From: Torymus aiolomorphi
Taxonomy: Eukaryota; Arthropoda; Insecta; Hymenoptera; Torymidae
Direction: 5' to 3'
DNA: 64,000 bases
Assembly: GCA_036365515.1 (NCBI GenBank)
Contig: CM070873.1
Location: 40,493,807 to 40,557,806, forward strand
The translations under genes were made by a program, and so were the position numbers. The first letter of the stretch is position 1, and the number at the start of each line of letters is the position of its first letter. Shown piece by piece: positions 1 through 13,569 of the stretch. The notes below the pieces were generated by a model. It was not told the DNA's origin. It searched no databases and worked only from the letters and a program-made list of their open reading frames with translations.

Positions 1-2642
1 AAGAAAAATTCAACCCCTTAAAAGTCGCGGTAAAGTGTATGAATAAAAGATGTTTTCACCCCTTGTAGCAAACAAAATCTTAATCTTACTTAAAAATTTA
101 GTGTTGACGATATTTTTTGATAAAAATAATTTTAGGACAAGATTTTTTTTTTAATTTATTTATTTATTTCCAGAAAATATTTACATTACATTATTATATA
201 CGAAATATACATAAGTAAGTAAATCCTACTGAGGCAAATATTATTGCCTGTGTGTAGATCTGGTACATAGAAAACTTACAAACTAAAAAAAAATATTACA
301 AACTACAAAATTCTTAAAAACTATATAATGGTATGTGCGTAGTGTTTGTTAACATCGATAAAATCCATTGCAGTACATAAATAACAGTTAAATAATTTGT
401 TAGATATATTGGTTAAGATTTAATTATTATTTTGAAATTATATTGTATCTTTTACTATAAACATTTTTAATTTTTTCTTCATTAATTGTCTACTTAAATT
501 CATAACTTTGAGATCCTTAGATAGCCCATCAAAGACCCTTATAGCTTCATTGTAGCTATTTTTAGCTATTGACTTATAGATGACTTGAAAAGTTTTTTTT
601 TATAAAAAAAGCACCGGCGGTGGATTTTTAAGAAAACTCAAATCAGGATAGAAAGATACGGCCAAGTATTACGGAATAGGAGAGTTTTTGATTCAGCGTC
701 AATCTTTCTTGATTAGATTGAAAAATTTCGAAAAAGAACAGTTATTTAACTATCGTTAAAAAAGCTTTATTTCATATCTTTCCATATTTATTTGAGTTTT
801 TAAAGACAAGCGTTGTTTAAATTCATCTTTACTGCATTATGTTATAGGGATGAAGCTCAAAAAAAGCTTTGCATATTCATTTTTATAAAAAAAGCTCTAA
901 AGCTATTGAATTTTAACTGTTCACATAGTATTTGTACAGTTATCTCAATTTTTTTTAAACAAATCGTGCAAAAGTCCTGCAAAGGATAGCATAGAATGTA
1001 TCAACATTTTTTCCCGCTAATTTATATAAAGTTAAGGTCACTTTTGGCTCCAATAAGTAAATGAGGCTGAATAAAAATCAGCTATATCATTTTTGAGTAA
1101 CACGTCCAGTATTAAAATAATTTTAATAAAAGAGTTCCACCAACGCAAATTTTTTTTTCCAATTTTTATAATATTCTTTTACCTTAAGGAGTGAAAACTT
1201 CATCCCATCATTTGTACATATTCTCGCGAATTCAAGTGATTAAATTTTTTTTTAAATTTATGATTTTCCGAGTACTTTTTAACGAAATAGATCTTTTTTA
1301 CGGGGCATGTTTTTCCTATACTCGTCGGCGCGGGCCTCCTTTTCAATATTTCACGAGCCCTCGCCTCTCGCAATAACAAACAACTGTCTCGCTCGGGGAT
1401 TTATCGTCGAGGACGGCCTTACCTCTTCGCGCGGAGACAAAGGAATAAATCCCGATTAATCTTTCGAATTTTCGCGGCGCGCATCGCGTGCGCGTGTGCG
1501 AATGAGAGATAGTTGAATCGAATTGTTCTCGCGCGCCGGGGCTCGTGTCTTTTTGCGATCGTCCGTCGCATTCGCGCGCGTCTGGTTCGCGGGGATTAGA
1601 GGAGTGGGATTTATTGGTCAGTTGACAATGGTAGGGAAGAGACGGGGAAAAGCATAGGCGCAATTGAGGCTTGAATTTTTGGTACTTTCCAGTATTGTAT
1701 AATTAATTGTTGACTCGTAACCTGCATTTTCAGTTGTCTCTACAATTGTCATTAATGAATTGTGCCACTAGTTATTGCTTACTACAGTTTGAAGAATAGC
1801 GGATGCGCGATGTAAAGCGTTCGAATTAAAAAAGATAAAAGTTAAAACAGTTCATCCTATTTAATACACACGCATGTCAAAGCATCTAGAAACCAAGCCA
1901 ACAGCCACATTCATCCACATGACCAGCCGATTCCAAGACCCGAGCAATCCGAACTCTCCACTCGCGACCCCCCATCGCGCACCGCCATCACCTCATCCGC
2001 GCAAACGCACGCGAACCGAGACAAACCTCGCAATTGCTAATGCGTCTCTCTCTCTCTTTCTCTCTCCCTCTACGAGGTGCGCTCGATAAACGAGTACGAC
2101 GACGTATACATATATACGCTCGCACTCCCTTTCCCTTTCTCTCTCTCTCTCCGGCGGCGGGCCATTGTGTAGCTCACGCATGACGCGCTGTGTACACCCC
2201 CCTCGCGGGATTCTGCGAGCTGTATGTATGTATGTATGTAAAAAGAGCAGTTGAACGGAGCTAGCGCACGCGCGGGGAGCGTTTTTCGCGACGGCGATGC
2301 GAATTGTGCATGGCGCAGGAGACGCCGGGGACGCTATGTGTGTATATAGTAGTCGCTGTGCGAGGGCGAAAAATGAAAGTGATGGGCCGAGGTGGGGACT
2401 CGCCTTGCCGATGGTTTGGTATTTTTTTTTTTTTTTGGGGAATGACTGATCAGCTCAGTCAGTCAATAAAAACTAATATTTCATCATATTATCTATAAGT
2501 ATAGGTACTAGAAGTCAAATTTATTTTACCAATAAGTAAACCATTTGTTTTTAAACTTCGAAAAATAATATTAGGTAGACATTAAAAACAAAAGACGAAC
2601 GGCACTGCAGACGCATTATAGCCTCGAAAAATGATACCGAAC
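1..2642. other. AT-rich and mixed non-coding DNA, probably intron of the CELF/Bruno gene
   Basis: No open frame here resembles a protein family. Because the CELF exon at 2643-2844 is on the minus strand and ends in a GT donor, this stretch should be its downstream intron, with the remaining exons beyond position 1. It holds poly-A/T runs, GC-rich CpG-containing blocks (about 1330-1640 and 1900-2300), a (TATG)n tract near 2223-2240 and CT-rich simple repeats. Short open frames in the GC-rich blocks have Arg/Ser low-complexity translations and no family features. Confidence 0.5.
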
Positions 2643-2844
2643 CTTTGTGCACTCCGGTGTACTTGTCCTTGAGCACGGTGAACTCGCAGATCTTGCCAAA
2701 CTCCTCGAACACTGGCCTGAGCTCGTCCTCGCCCATGTGCCTCGGTATCTGTCCTACGAAGAGCTTGACCGAGCCGTCGTTGTCGCTGCTGCAGCCGCTA
2801 CTCTTCGTCGAGGTAGTCGGCGACTGCGGCACCGGGATCAGCAT
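2643..2844 (-). CDS. First coding exon of a CELF/Bruno-type RNA-binding protein (RRM1 start)
   Basis: Translates as a short Ser/Thr-rich leader (starting [11 protein letters not shown]) followed by the first half of an RNA recognition motif: RNP2 KLFVGQIPR, then [11 protein letters not shown] and TVLKDKYTG. This is the RRM1 pattern of the CELF3-6/Bruno-3 branch, whose members regulate splicing and translation of mRNAs. The ATG at 2844 has an in-frame TGA two codons upstream. The exon ends at 2643 with AAAG|GTTCGG, the position where CELF genes split RRM1, so the second half of RRM1 (RNP1) must lie outside this window. Only this exon is visible. The family is clear; the exact paralogue (bru2 or bru3) is inferred. 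Confidence 0.85.
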
Positions 2845-5800
2845 AACTCACACACTTCTCACCACTTATTGTTTTCACACACGCCTGTTGTACACATAAA
2901 ACTGCGAACACTAGATGCACATTTCGCTATAGGGCAGGTGATAAGGATGTAGGCGGCGCGTGGAGATATAGACACCAGTTGCACGCGCGCCCGAGTGATG
3001 CGCAGCCAAGTTCGTTCTTATCTCGCGAAGACGCGCGAAGTGTGTCAGTAGAGAGTTGACGGACAGGTGAATGAGACTGATGACCCAGACTTGGGTCGAA
3101 GGTGAGAGGGAGAATGGAGGTTGGGCCTGATTAATGATCGCTTTTGTTGGCTAGCTGTCAATGCAGATGATTCGATGCTAGAGCTAGCAGAATGCCGATA
3201 TATTGAAGTTGAATCGGGGGAAAATTGATTGCCGGTGTTAAATTATTGTCCGAGCGAAGTCAAGGCTGCCTCGAGGGCAACTGATTGCTGGAAAATAACA
3301 ATCCGCAAACTTTCTTCAATGTGTATCATAATGTATCCTTTTGTACACTTCCATAAAAACATCCGTCACTCGTTACACATTATTATACGACTTTCCTATG
3401 GCAACAGTAAAAATCTATGGCAAATCTACTCTATTACACCGAAAGCACAGGACGACGACGACGATGACGAAGCTATGCTACAAGACAGCCGACTGCACAA
3501 GACACGCGGGACGACGACACTGCCGCTGCTATATACTACGACCCTTCGGCCACCCCTTCTCGCACGCACGCAGACTGGCAGGCACCCCCGTCGTATCGTA
3601 CGCGCGGCGGGTGCCGCGTCATTAAAGCGAGGGCGGCGAGAACGGCCTTTAGAAATTAGTCCCGGCGGGGAAGAGAGGGACGATGATTAAAAAAAACTCG
3701 TTCGTGATTGGATGATGATTGTGCGATTTCGATGCGAACAGTCTCGGTGCGACGAAATAATAATGTCGCCCGTCTGCGCAACTATCCTGTGAGGAAATTC
3801 AACGAAGCGCGCGGATCCTTTTCTCCGGTATTAGAATATCTCTGATCGCTATATAAGCCTCGCGTATACGCGAGGGGGGCGAGGTTTTATTAGTCTCGGA
3901 TCAGCTGGCGTATTATACGTACATAGCTCGCCTACACCCCGAAAGATGTACTCCCGCCGGCGGGTGAATTAAACGGCGACCTTGAAACTGCGCACCGCGC
4001 GTATAAGCCAGGGTCTGCGCGCTGAATCCCTGCGCCTTTGTTGCGCCCGCCAGCGACCCGATCGATCGGCGATTATGTCGACACGGCCCATGCAATGCTC
4101 GGAGAGAGGGAGAGAGAGAGAGAGAGAGAGGGAGAGAAATAGCGAGAGATAGAGGGAAGGATGTAGAAGGTGTTTATGCAGTGGGGTGTATTTGCATTGT
4201 CGAGTTTTGCACTGACTTCGATTTTGTAAGAGTGACAGCATGGAACGAAGTTATACTTATAAAGGAGACTTATAAGATAAATAGTTATAGTTTTTTCGTG
4301 AAGCAATAAACTTTTAAAAATATTGCGGTTACAATGAAACTTTATAAGAGGATAGCTGATTATTTGGATGACCGTAATCAATTACACTAAATAATAATTT
4401 TAAGTGCATGAAAAAGCAAATATAAGACTTCATTCCCATCGATTAATATAACTATCCCACATTATTAATTCAATAAGTAAACAAACTATTAACAGTAATC
4501 TTATACCACTAGTTACTTACATCAACCAACCGTTAAAAAAACAAAATTTCGCAGTTTAAATTCCAAGTCGAGATCCCTCGCGCACTAATCTCCCGAGAGA
4601 TATCTTACACCCTATATAGCGCAACACCCCCTCGCAAAAAATCTTCCAGCCCCACACAATTCAGCACTCTAAACAATCCTCTCTCCCTCTCTTTCTTTCC
4701 CAAGCCCGCGCCATATTCTTTTCCCCTGCATCCACAACTCAACAAACCACCTCCCAGCTCCCTCGCATTCCGGGCAGCAACGTTGCCCTTTTTGCGGTGC
4801 GGCAATGTAATTAATAGGGAGCACAATGGCTGTCTTGGCGCGCGCGTCTTGACGCGCGGCCGCCTGCTATACCTACCGTCGCCACAATGGCCAGCATTGT
4901 ACACGCGAGACGTGTATAATACGCGCGCGGAACTAGCCGTGAAACACGCTTGAGTGACAAACGATGACACTCGCGCTCGCGAGCGCGCCTTCTTTATTAA
5001 GATATATATATATATATCTGGGCTTTCGCGGAATGCTGCCGCGAGCTGTCCGTTCTTTGGGAGCAGCCACTTCGCCCAGTTTAATTTGACGGCTACGTAA
5101 TCGCACCGAAAACGTGTCATAATGGCGCCGATGCAAATTGGCGAGGGCAACTTTTACCCGTTTCCATTTTAAAAGCGACCTATGTAGTCCTTTTCCGGCC
5201 TCATCAATTTAGCGAGCTCTATTTTTTTAATCTCAGTCCCGCCTACTCCCTCGCCCCAATGAACGACGAAATTGATTTCGCCCCGGCGCTGATACGCAGT
5301 CGCCTATCTTGGGGGATGAGGGAATTAATTGTCAGAAATATACGATGCGCGATCTCTCTCTCTCTCTCCTCTCCGCGCTCCTCCGCAACTACTTTCGCCT
5401 CGAGAAACTAGTTTGGCGATGCTCCAGCGCGCGGCACTCGATCAACTAACCCAATAACGTTTCCCCGACGCGCGCGGTATAGTCGCGTGCTGTGTGCGAA
5501 GTTCGCGATGTCGGAAGATTCGCGCGGCCGATGCATCGACGCCCAAAGAGAGAGAGAGAGTGGAGGAGGTTGTAAGGCGGCCGCCTGGAGAACGAAGATT
5601 TCGGGATTGTGTGTTGCGGTCGCGTTTGTATGTTGTAATATAAGTTTAACGGTGTAATGGAGAGTTTTTTCTCTTTTTTTTTTTTAAAGATACGCTCTTA
5701 AATTATTTATCGCTACTCTATACGTACAGTGGATTTTTTCAGTAATATCAAGGGGGTTGAGACACGGCCGAGAGAGGCGCATTTCTTTTTCATACGTGAA

Positions 5801-6602
5801 TTATGGCCGTACGTATCTCACCTATTTTCGGCTACTGTTTGCGCGGGAACGTGTCAGGTTCGCGTGTAATGCGAACTCGAGAGAGTACGTGCAGGCGCTC
5901 GGGAGATACAAGCTAAGCGTAAATCACGCAAGACTAGTTTTATTCGGTTCTTTGTCGTGGCGAGATAAAAAAATTCAAGAGTTATGGAGAGAGAGAGAAG
6001 CAGCTTTTTTAGGAAAAAATTTTGACTTGATTATTTGGACATTGTTAGAGTCTAACGTGTTCATGGCTAGAGTTTTATAACGGTGTTTTATATAATTATT
6101 TTAGGATATCTTATTCGAAGCTCTCGAATATAAGCTTATGTAAAGTTCTGGGATTCTTTTAGTATTCTCTCATGAAATAAAAACAAGATAAAGACACCGC
6201 GATTTTTTCGAATCGCTGCAAGCCGAATGAACCTTAAAAATCCCCTTATTTCCTTGCCACACACTCACCGTAAACAACAAGCCGCGCGTTTCTCCCAGAC
6301 CCATTCACATCCACGCTACTCGCAACTTCGCTGACATACCTATACGTACATACATATATATAGGTACACGTGCGCCACTCCTCAGTGGCAGCTGCGTAAT
6401 TTCGGTGACAGCGCGGCGGCCGCGTTATATCGGCGCGCCTAATTGATGCGGCATTAGCGTCACGCGCCCCCCGCGCCTATATGTATGTGTGTGCGACAGC
6501 GTGAATGCACGGCCGGTGTATATATAGGTGCAGATATCGCGAGCGTGAATTCTGGCTGCGGCGGCGGTGGCGAGTGGCTTTGATGACCGGCTGTCTTTCT
6601 CG
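2845..6602. other. Non-coding, upstream of the CELF exon
   Basis: Alternates AT-rich DNA with GC-rich CpG-bearing segments and simple repeats: a (GA)n tract near 4101-4136, a CT-rich stretch near 5356-5372 and a (TA)n tract near 5002-5017. Open frames here (for example 4605-5150 minus and 5757-6080 plus) are built from low-complexity sequence and match nothing I recognise. The region probably contains the promoter and untranslated exons of the CELF gene, but I could not place them. Confidence 0.4.
4101..4136. repeat. (GA)n microsatellite
   Basis: About 36 bases of near-perfect GA dinucleotides with a few GG interruptions. Similar GA/CT tracts occur near 37406-37428 and 46289-46316. Confidence 0.9.
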
Positions 6603-7703
6603 TACACTGACAGAAAAAATCTGGTAAAAATTCTTATGTTGTCATGTAAAAATTACCATGTTGGAATCGTAACTCGACCATATGTCGGATTTTTAGCAGA
6701 AATTGCAATACACGTAGGAAAAATTCCAAGTCTAACATGGGAATTTTTTTATAACTGATTTTAAAGAGCGAAAAAAATTATTACATCTTTTTTTTTTTAG
6801 GAGTGAGGGAGCGAGTGTCAGACACATAATTATTATATTTAGACAATACAGAAGTTATTTTTGAATTAAACATGATTAAAGAAAATTTATTAAATAAATT
6901 AAAAATTTTTGACGGCATCGAGACTCGAACCTGGAACCCTTGGCACGGTAGTCGGGAGCGCTAACCACTTACCTAAAAGACATATGTCCTACAAAATTTT
7001 GGAACTTGTATATCCCCAAACGTAAGTTATGCGCGCTAATTTTATAACAAATTATGCTTTAACTCGAATAATATTATTCTCTATTTTAACGTAATTTATT
7101 ACAAATGTTATATATTAAGAATATTGTTTAACATTTTATAACTATTACCAATACCTTAAATTAAACAAGCTCATTTATTTATTAATGAATTTGTATTTTC
7201 GATATAATGGTTTTTCACAACCTTCCTTAAAAATATTACAAATAAACAATGATTTTAAAAATTGTCTTATCATAAAAAATAAAAAAAAAAATAAAAACAA
7301 GTATGTTGGATTAGAACGCACATTCAGTTGTTGCGTTTAGCGTTTGTGTTTTGTCTCGATGTTGCCAAGGTGGATTGAGTTTGTTGACATGTATCTGTCT
7401 GAATCTTTCCTATTTTGACATTGAAGAGGTCAACTTTTCGTGCACTCGCGGGGTGTTTACGATTGAACGTGTGAATTCTTACTCTAAAACTCTCTCAATT
7501 TTTACCATGCTAGCCTGGGAAAATGTACAAAAGATAAAGTTCTATTAGTCACGTGTTAATTTTTACTATGCTGGCATAGGAAGTTTTACTTGTGACATTG
7601 GACTTTTTCATATAAAAGATAGTAAATATTTCGATTTTAAGCAGTTGTGGGCAACTTCCAAGAGCAACATAGGAATTTTTCCCCGGGTTTTTCTGTCAGT
7701 GTA
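6603..7703. mobile_element. Non-autonomous DNA transposon with 16-bp terminal inverted repeats
   Basis: Begins TACACTGACAGAAAAA at 6603 and ends with its exact reverse complement at 7703. Internal sequence is AT-rich and has no transposase. Including the TA, the ends fit insertion at a TA dinucleotide as in Tc1/mariner-like elements, but the assignment is inferred. Related CACTG... termini occur at 38223-38430 and 60589-61112. The element also carries a tRNA-like segment at 6911-6974. Confidence 0.7.
6911..6974 (-). repeat. tRNA-like segment (degenerate tRNA or SINE head)
   Basis: Read on the minus strand it has an A-box-like TAAGTGGTTAGCG and a B box GGTTCGAGTC at normal tRNA spacing, ending GATGCCGTC followed by an AT-rich tail. 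No complementary 5' acceptor strand is present, so it is not a functional tRNA. It lies inside the transposon at 6603-7703. Confidence 0.45.
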
Positions 7704-10700
7704 GATGGGCATAGTGATATGCGATGTGTTTAGCTTGTAATAATGTTTTTAATGTTACGTACTTTACGGTAAATTTAGCTTACGCTGATACTCGCTTGTA
7801 TATTCTTTCGTCCACGGTATAGCGTCAGCCGGGCAACTTTGGTAATTACTCGCGCAGAGGTGCGCAGGCCGACGGGATGCTAATATAGCATAGAAAGCGA
7901 CGAAACTCAGTCACAGGTTGGCCTCGAAATTAAGGCGCGTCGCGGGCAGACACCACGTGAGAGAGACTCGCGTCGTGAATTGGCTCGAGAGTTAATTAGG
8001 ACGAATTGAAAGCGGAGGAATTACAATTTTTTTATTTATTCTTGTTTTATAGGTAAATTTTAGTCACGTAAACGTAAAAAGAAACTTTATCACCGTAGTG
8101 TGATTGTAAAAACTTAGGAAAAACGGAATAATAAAATAATAAAAAATATTAATGAAAAAATAGTACGCTATGTAGGCAACTCGAGCGCAATCTGATACTG
8201 GGGCTTCTGTCTTGTTTGTCAACTCACGTTGTTACCATTTCACACATCCATTGTGGAATTGTACTATTTTATTTAATTGTTACACCCCGATTTTTATCAC
8301 GAACAACTTTTTCTGTACTAAGCAATGTTCTACCAGCTAATTATTTATTTGATAATAATCATAATAGCTGAATTAATTATAAATAACTATTTTCATTTTT
8401 GACACGTATTTACACTTTATTTATGCAAGGAAATATCCACTATTATTATTCGTTTTCTCATGTTTTATATTGAAATAACTCCTGGCGATTATAAATGTAT
8501 AACAACAATTCTTTTATTGCCAAAAAATCTTCCGCCACACGAATGCAATGTATTTTAAAAAATACAAATGAAAACCAAAGCCTTAGCACTTATCTTGATC
8601 AAACACCAAAATTGTTACTATACCCAAAATTGATGCTATAAACGTGAAATTTTTAATGTAAAAGCACTGCTGGCGTAATTTTAACATACCTAAAGTCCCT
8701 TAGAAATGAAAAAATAGAATGATAACAACCGAAAATTAATAAAATATTTATTGATCACAAAACACGTATTACTCCGAAAAAAATTTTAGGTTGTAGAAAC
8801 CATAGTTTCGATTTGCTGCTTTCACTGTATCTTGTACGGCTCTCACAATCGTACCATACAATTACTTTACCTAAAAAATTCAGCCAAAAGAAAATCAGCC
8901 AAACAGTATCGTTGCCAGAGCCGTACTTTCAATTCTCACAACGTAAAATTTTTTTCAGTGTACACATATATGTCTTATTCATACATTCATTTTTTAATAA
9001 TAATTTTCTGAAAACTAAATAAACAAAATTTTTTTCTTTTTTTTTCTTCCGTAAATAATTTTCAATTTCCATAAACAGACCCTTAACCCTCCCGAGAAAA
9101 AGATTTTCCAACGGAATTCCATCCATTCCACCCAATCCACCGGCGCACCAACAGACAAACATTCCCATAGCAGCAGCGAATAAATGCGTACGCGAACGTC
9201 CACAAAAACACAGACGCGGAGAGAATTTTACGCCGTTTATAGGGTCGCGCGTCCGCGCGACTCGATTAACGCGCGCACAGTTTCCCTTTTCGCAGGAAAT
9301 ACATCTTCATTTATGCCGTCGTAACTTCTTAATGGCCAATGGCGCGCTCGCCGTATATACATGTATATACACCCCTTGCAGTAGAGAGTCAGAGAGGCAG
9401 CGAGAGAGAGAGAGAGAAGGGGGGAGGGAGAAGAATTTACGAGGGGCGAGGAGCGGGTAAATCTGCTGGTTCGATCGCCGCCGGTGCCGAAGTTTTCGGC
9501 GTGATAATGCTTTCGATTGTTGGGATCGATTCATTCGCGGGCGAAAAGAGTTTTTGCCGCACTTAAAAGCTATATACTATGCCGCTGAGATGAGATATGT
9601 TGAATTTAAATAAAACTTTATATTGCTTCCACTAATGAGAATACAATAAAAAAGTTAATAAATTAAAAAACCAGTATACTATATATACCAGCTGCTGGCG
9701 AACCACTCGTCTTCTATCCTCGAACTTCAATAATTGAACGAAGCCCTGACATCGACTCCGAACTCAAAGACTCTCTTTTCCTCCTCTGTTACCAATCTCT
9801 GCCCTCTATCCCTATTTGTACAGCGCAGCCATTGCCATTTCCCCGGAGTCAACTCGCGAAAATCCTGCTCCCTCTCGTTGTTTTCCTTGTTTTACTTTTG
9901 AGCAAGGGCGAGGGGGGTGAGGGTGATACCCGTGGCCCGAGGATGTTTGCGAAAGGACGCGCGCGCAGGACGTGAAAAGGAAATTTTAATCGCGCAGGGA
10001 CGAAGTTACTGTGCTCACTCGTAAAGGGACGACATGTAAGTTTACGGAAAAAGTGTTTTAGGGCAAGAAGAAGAAAAAAACACCGCTGTCAGTTCATTGG
10101 CTTTTATAGCTTGGTACACTTAATATTTGACTGTATTGTATTGCCATTGAACGGTCCCTCCATGAAATCGTTATATACTAGCTTTCGGAATTATTTTCTT
10201 CAAATGATAGGTTTTCTTGAAAAAGTTTTTTTTTTTCACTGTCACATAGAAGTTTCCACCAGGAGGAAGTAAAAAAATTGATACTGTCGTAATTTCATTT
10301 TACAGATACGTATTTCGACTGTTTTATAAAAGAAAAACTAAATTGTTACAGAGAGCTTATATGTAAATCAAGAAACGCGGAATTTGAAAATTACAACACA
10401 AAATCGTAAGAAAGTATCGATCTTGCCAAACCATTCCTTTGCCCCTAAGTATTCCATTTCCCTAAATCTGCAGGAACCCTGCACACACCTATATACGCAT
10501 TCAGACCTCCGCAGAAACTTTCAATCCGCGCAAGCACGACAGCTATCCCCATTCTCTCGAAAAATGTCTCGCTCCGCGCGCGGCTCTCGAGGAAAAAGCC
10601 GGGTGGTACCGGGCCTACTGTACACGCGCGCCCGTTCCACTGCTGCGGAACGAGGAATGGCCGTCGTAAAGAGTTTAACAGCGACGCGCGAGCGCGAAAC

Positions 10701-13393
10701 TTTCCTTTAAGACCCTTACGGAATCGTTAACTGCGCGTATTTCAAGGAGAGTCGTAAAGAGAGGGAGAGAGAGAAAGGTAGCGCCTTCTTTTACGCGGAG
10801 AATCGCGGAGAAAAGCCCGCGCGGAGAGGGACGATAAAAATATTTGCAGCCTGTGGCAATTAAGACCGTCCGATATGGCTCCGTTTGATTGGATTTTTCG
10901 GGGTTTGTTGACGCTGCGTTTTCTTTTAGTATATAGTTGATTGTACAATAAAGTTTTTTTAATTAGAACGTGACTTTAGAACTGTGAGTTCTTCTAAAAC
11001 TTTAGAACACTTGAAAATTTTGAACATCTATAGCCAGATGCAAGTCTTCGAAAATTCCAGAAAACTCTGATAATCGTTATATACAGCCTACTTAACATCC
11101 GCTCTTCAGAACACAGCATCAGCTAATAAACCGTTATCAATACCCGTTGCACTTCACACGAAATTCTCCCCCCATTCACACGCGACAAATCAGGTTTAGC
11201 GCCGTCCGAAAATGCACCGGACGCGCGAAAGACCGAGCCGGGATTTTGCGCGCGGCGCGCGGGGAGGGCGAGTTTATCGCCGAGTTAAGTAATACAAATG
11301 TGTCTGTTTGTCCGCACGCGCGCGAGTCTCCAGGAGGTTATCTACAGGGGACAGCTTCGCGGCCCCGGGAAAGCTCATAATAGGATAAGTGCCACCGGTA
11401 GAGCTGGAGGTCCCTTCGCGTGCGATTTCGTACAGTCGTCGCAGGTTGCGCGGGAGATAGGAATAGTGGCTGCGGAAGTTGCTAGTGTTGAAAGAATTTC
11501 TATAAAAATTGAGGATGGGTTTGTCAGTGTTAAATCGTCTTGCCTGGTATAGGATAGACACGGACAAGTCAAGTGAAGTCTAGCGCGGAATGTCGGTATA
11601 GGTTTTTAAAAGAATTTTATAAAAGTATATTTACGCGATTCCCTGTGAAATAGTTTAATTTCAAGAAAGTAAAAAGAAAAATCAAAATTGACATCGTAAT
11701 CAATCCAAAAGCCAACAAACAGAGAAATCCGGGGGAAAATAAACTCTGGCCGATTCGTTAGTCACACACACACACATACACCTCCACGCGTCGACTTCTA
11801 AACTGCCGCGCGCCCCACAGTCAGGCTCTCTCGCAGAGGTTACAGACAAAAAAAAAATGTTTTTTCCAACACCTCTCTCTCACTCGTAATTTTCGCGGAA
11901 CAACGCCGGCTTCAAAATAAATTGTTTTAATGGGCGCGAATTTAATTGCCGCGTGCCGAATCCATTCTCTCTCGTGCGCGCGAGTTTACTTCCTCGTTTT
12001 TTCTCCACTCCCCCGCGTATACGTACGTACGTATATAACACACCTTTCCTTTTAATTACGCGCGGGCCCGAGCGACGGATGTGTTTTCGACCGCGGCGCC
12101 GTCGAAGTAAACACGTATACGCGTCGTTATATGCGCGCCGGGGTGAGCTCTAGCTGAGGCGCGAGCTTTTTATTCTATTGTTTGATTAATTGAACGAGCT
12201 GTTGCCTGGCTGCTTTGGGGAGCGTTGGAATTTAATTTTTCATTAGTGAGTTTTTTCCTGATCTAATTTCATGAGGAGTATAGAACTTGTAGGGGAGTTG
12301 CATACTTGCAGTGTGTCGTTGTGTTTTTTCTTGTTGTTTTTTTTTTTTAATACTTCATTTTTATGAAACACAACAACATGAACAACTAATATGAATAACA
12401 AATGAAAAAATTGTGAAAAATTTGATCTTTCATTTATCTGAAATCTCTTAGATACTTTACTTACCAAAAAATATCACAAAAATGTGGTAAAAAATAGACA
12501 ACTTTTATAGTCCTTACGTTCTAACATGAAAAATTCCTGTACAAAAACTGCTTTATTCAATTGTTTATTTACGGTTGCGTCAAGACCACGAAACAAGCCT
12601 TCCGCCGATCGGCTCTCCGTCCCGGTCTCCCGGCGGATAAATCCGCGCGACAGGGCAATTTCCTCGTTTTCTCACCAGCCGGTGCGCGAATTTCCGAGCT
12701 GACGATCGCACTCGACTTTACGGCTGCGTTGTAAATCGAGAATTCGATTATCTATCTCTCTCTACAAACTCGAAAGATAAAAGCGTGCAGCCATCGCGCA
12801 GGCATATCATATATTTTATATATATGCATTTCTCGCGTGAAATTTGAATTCTGCTCAAAAACCGCCTACAGGTGTAATACATATATACGATTCCGCGCCA
12901 TTTAGTCAATTTCCGCACTTTTATTTCGTCGCGGGGGGTGCCGGAAGCAATGCCTCTCCCGGAGGGGAAATTGGTCGTTATCGCGTCCTGGAAATAATTA
13001 GAGATTCTGCTGTATCGACACGAGTAGCAATTAGCTGATGATTTACCATCCGCCCAGATGTGCGGAAAAATTGCTCAGTGTAAATTAGTGTATACGTAAA
13101 AAAAATGTTGAATATCTTGAGGATGTAACAATCCATTTAGCGAAAAAGAAAGCCTGAAAAATCGTGGCTCTCCAATGATACGTAAATCAGGAAAGAAAGA
13201 GGGGGGCGGAAGCCATGCGTTTTTTACGCGCAATCGGCCCGGCTCCTACGGCCGGCTATTTTTCTGCCCTCCATCCCCTCCCCCCTCCACGGTGACGGAG
13301 AAGCGGAGAAAATAGGAGTCGATCGTGCTAATGAAAAACGAGCGCAGATTTTGCCTGCCGTATAAAAAGAGTAACGGTTGTTTTTGATTATAA
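7704..13393. other. Non-coding DNA with simple repeats
   Basis: No exon of any recognised protein was found on either strand. The sequence alternates AT-rich DNA with CpG-rich patches (about 9200-9500, 10550-10800, 11150-11500, 12600-13300). Open frames of up to about 110 codons in the patches give Arg/Ser/Pro-rich translations typical of chance open reading in GC-rich DNA. It separates the CELF exon from the first neprilysin-like gene. Confidence 0.4.
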
Positions 13394-13399
13394 TTTATT
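13394..13399 (-). terminator. Candidate polyadenylation signal for the first neprilysin-like gene
   Basis: AATAAA on the minus strand about 315 bases past the stop codon at 13714. Another copy is near 13431. Which one is used cannot be decided from sequence. Confidence 0.4.
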
Positions 13400-13569
13400 T
13401 CTTTTCAGATGCGGTTGTCAGAATTTTACATTTATTATAATAATACTCGTAAAACGTACTTATACATAAAAAATTCGGGTTACATACGAAATAATATAAA
13501 GAAATAGGCCCGTAAAAAGCAGCCATAATGTATAAAATAATTTTCAACATCCTCAATACCACAATAGTA

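Noticed and set aside
4605..5150. 181-codon open frame on the minus strand
   Set aside because: It crosses simple repeats (TATA and CT tracts), has Arg/Ser/Ala-rich low-complexity translation, no domain, and overlaps other frames of similar quality in a CpG-rich patch.
5757..6080. 107-codon open frame on the plus strand
   Set aside because: No recognisable domain, signal peptide or splice-supported continuation; consistent with chance.
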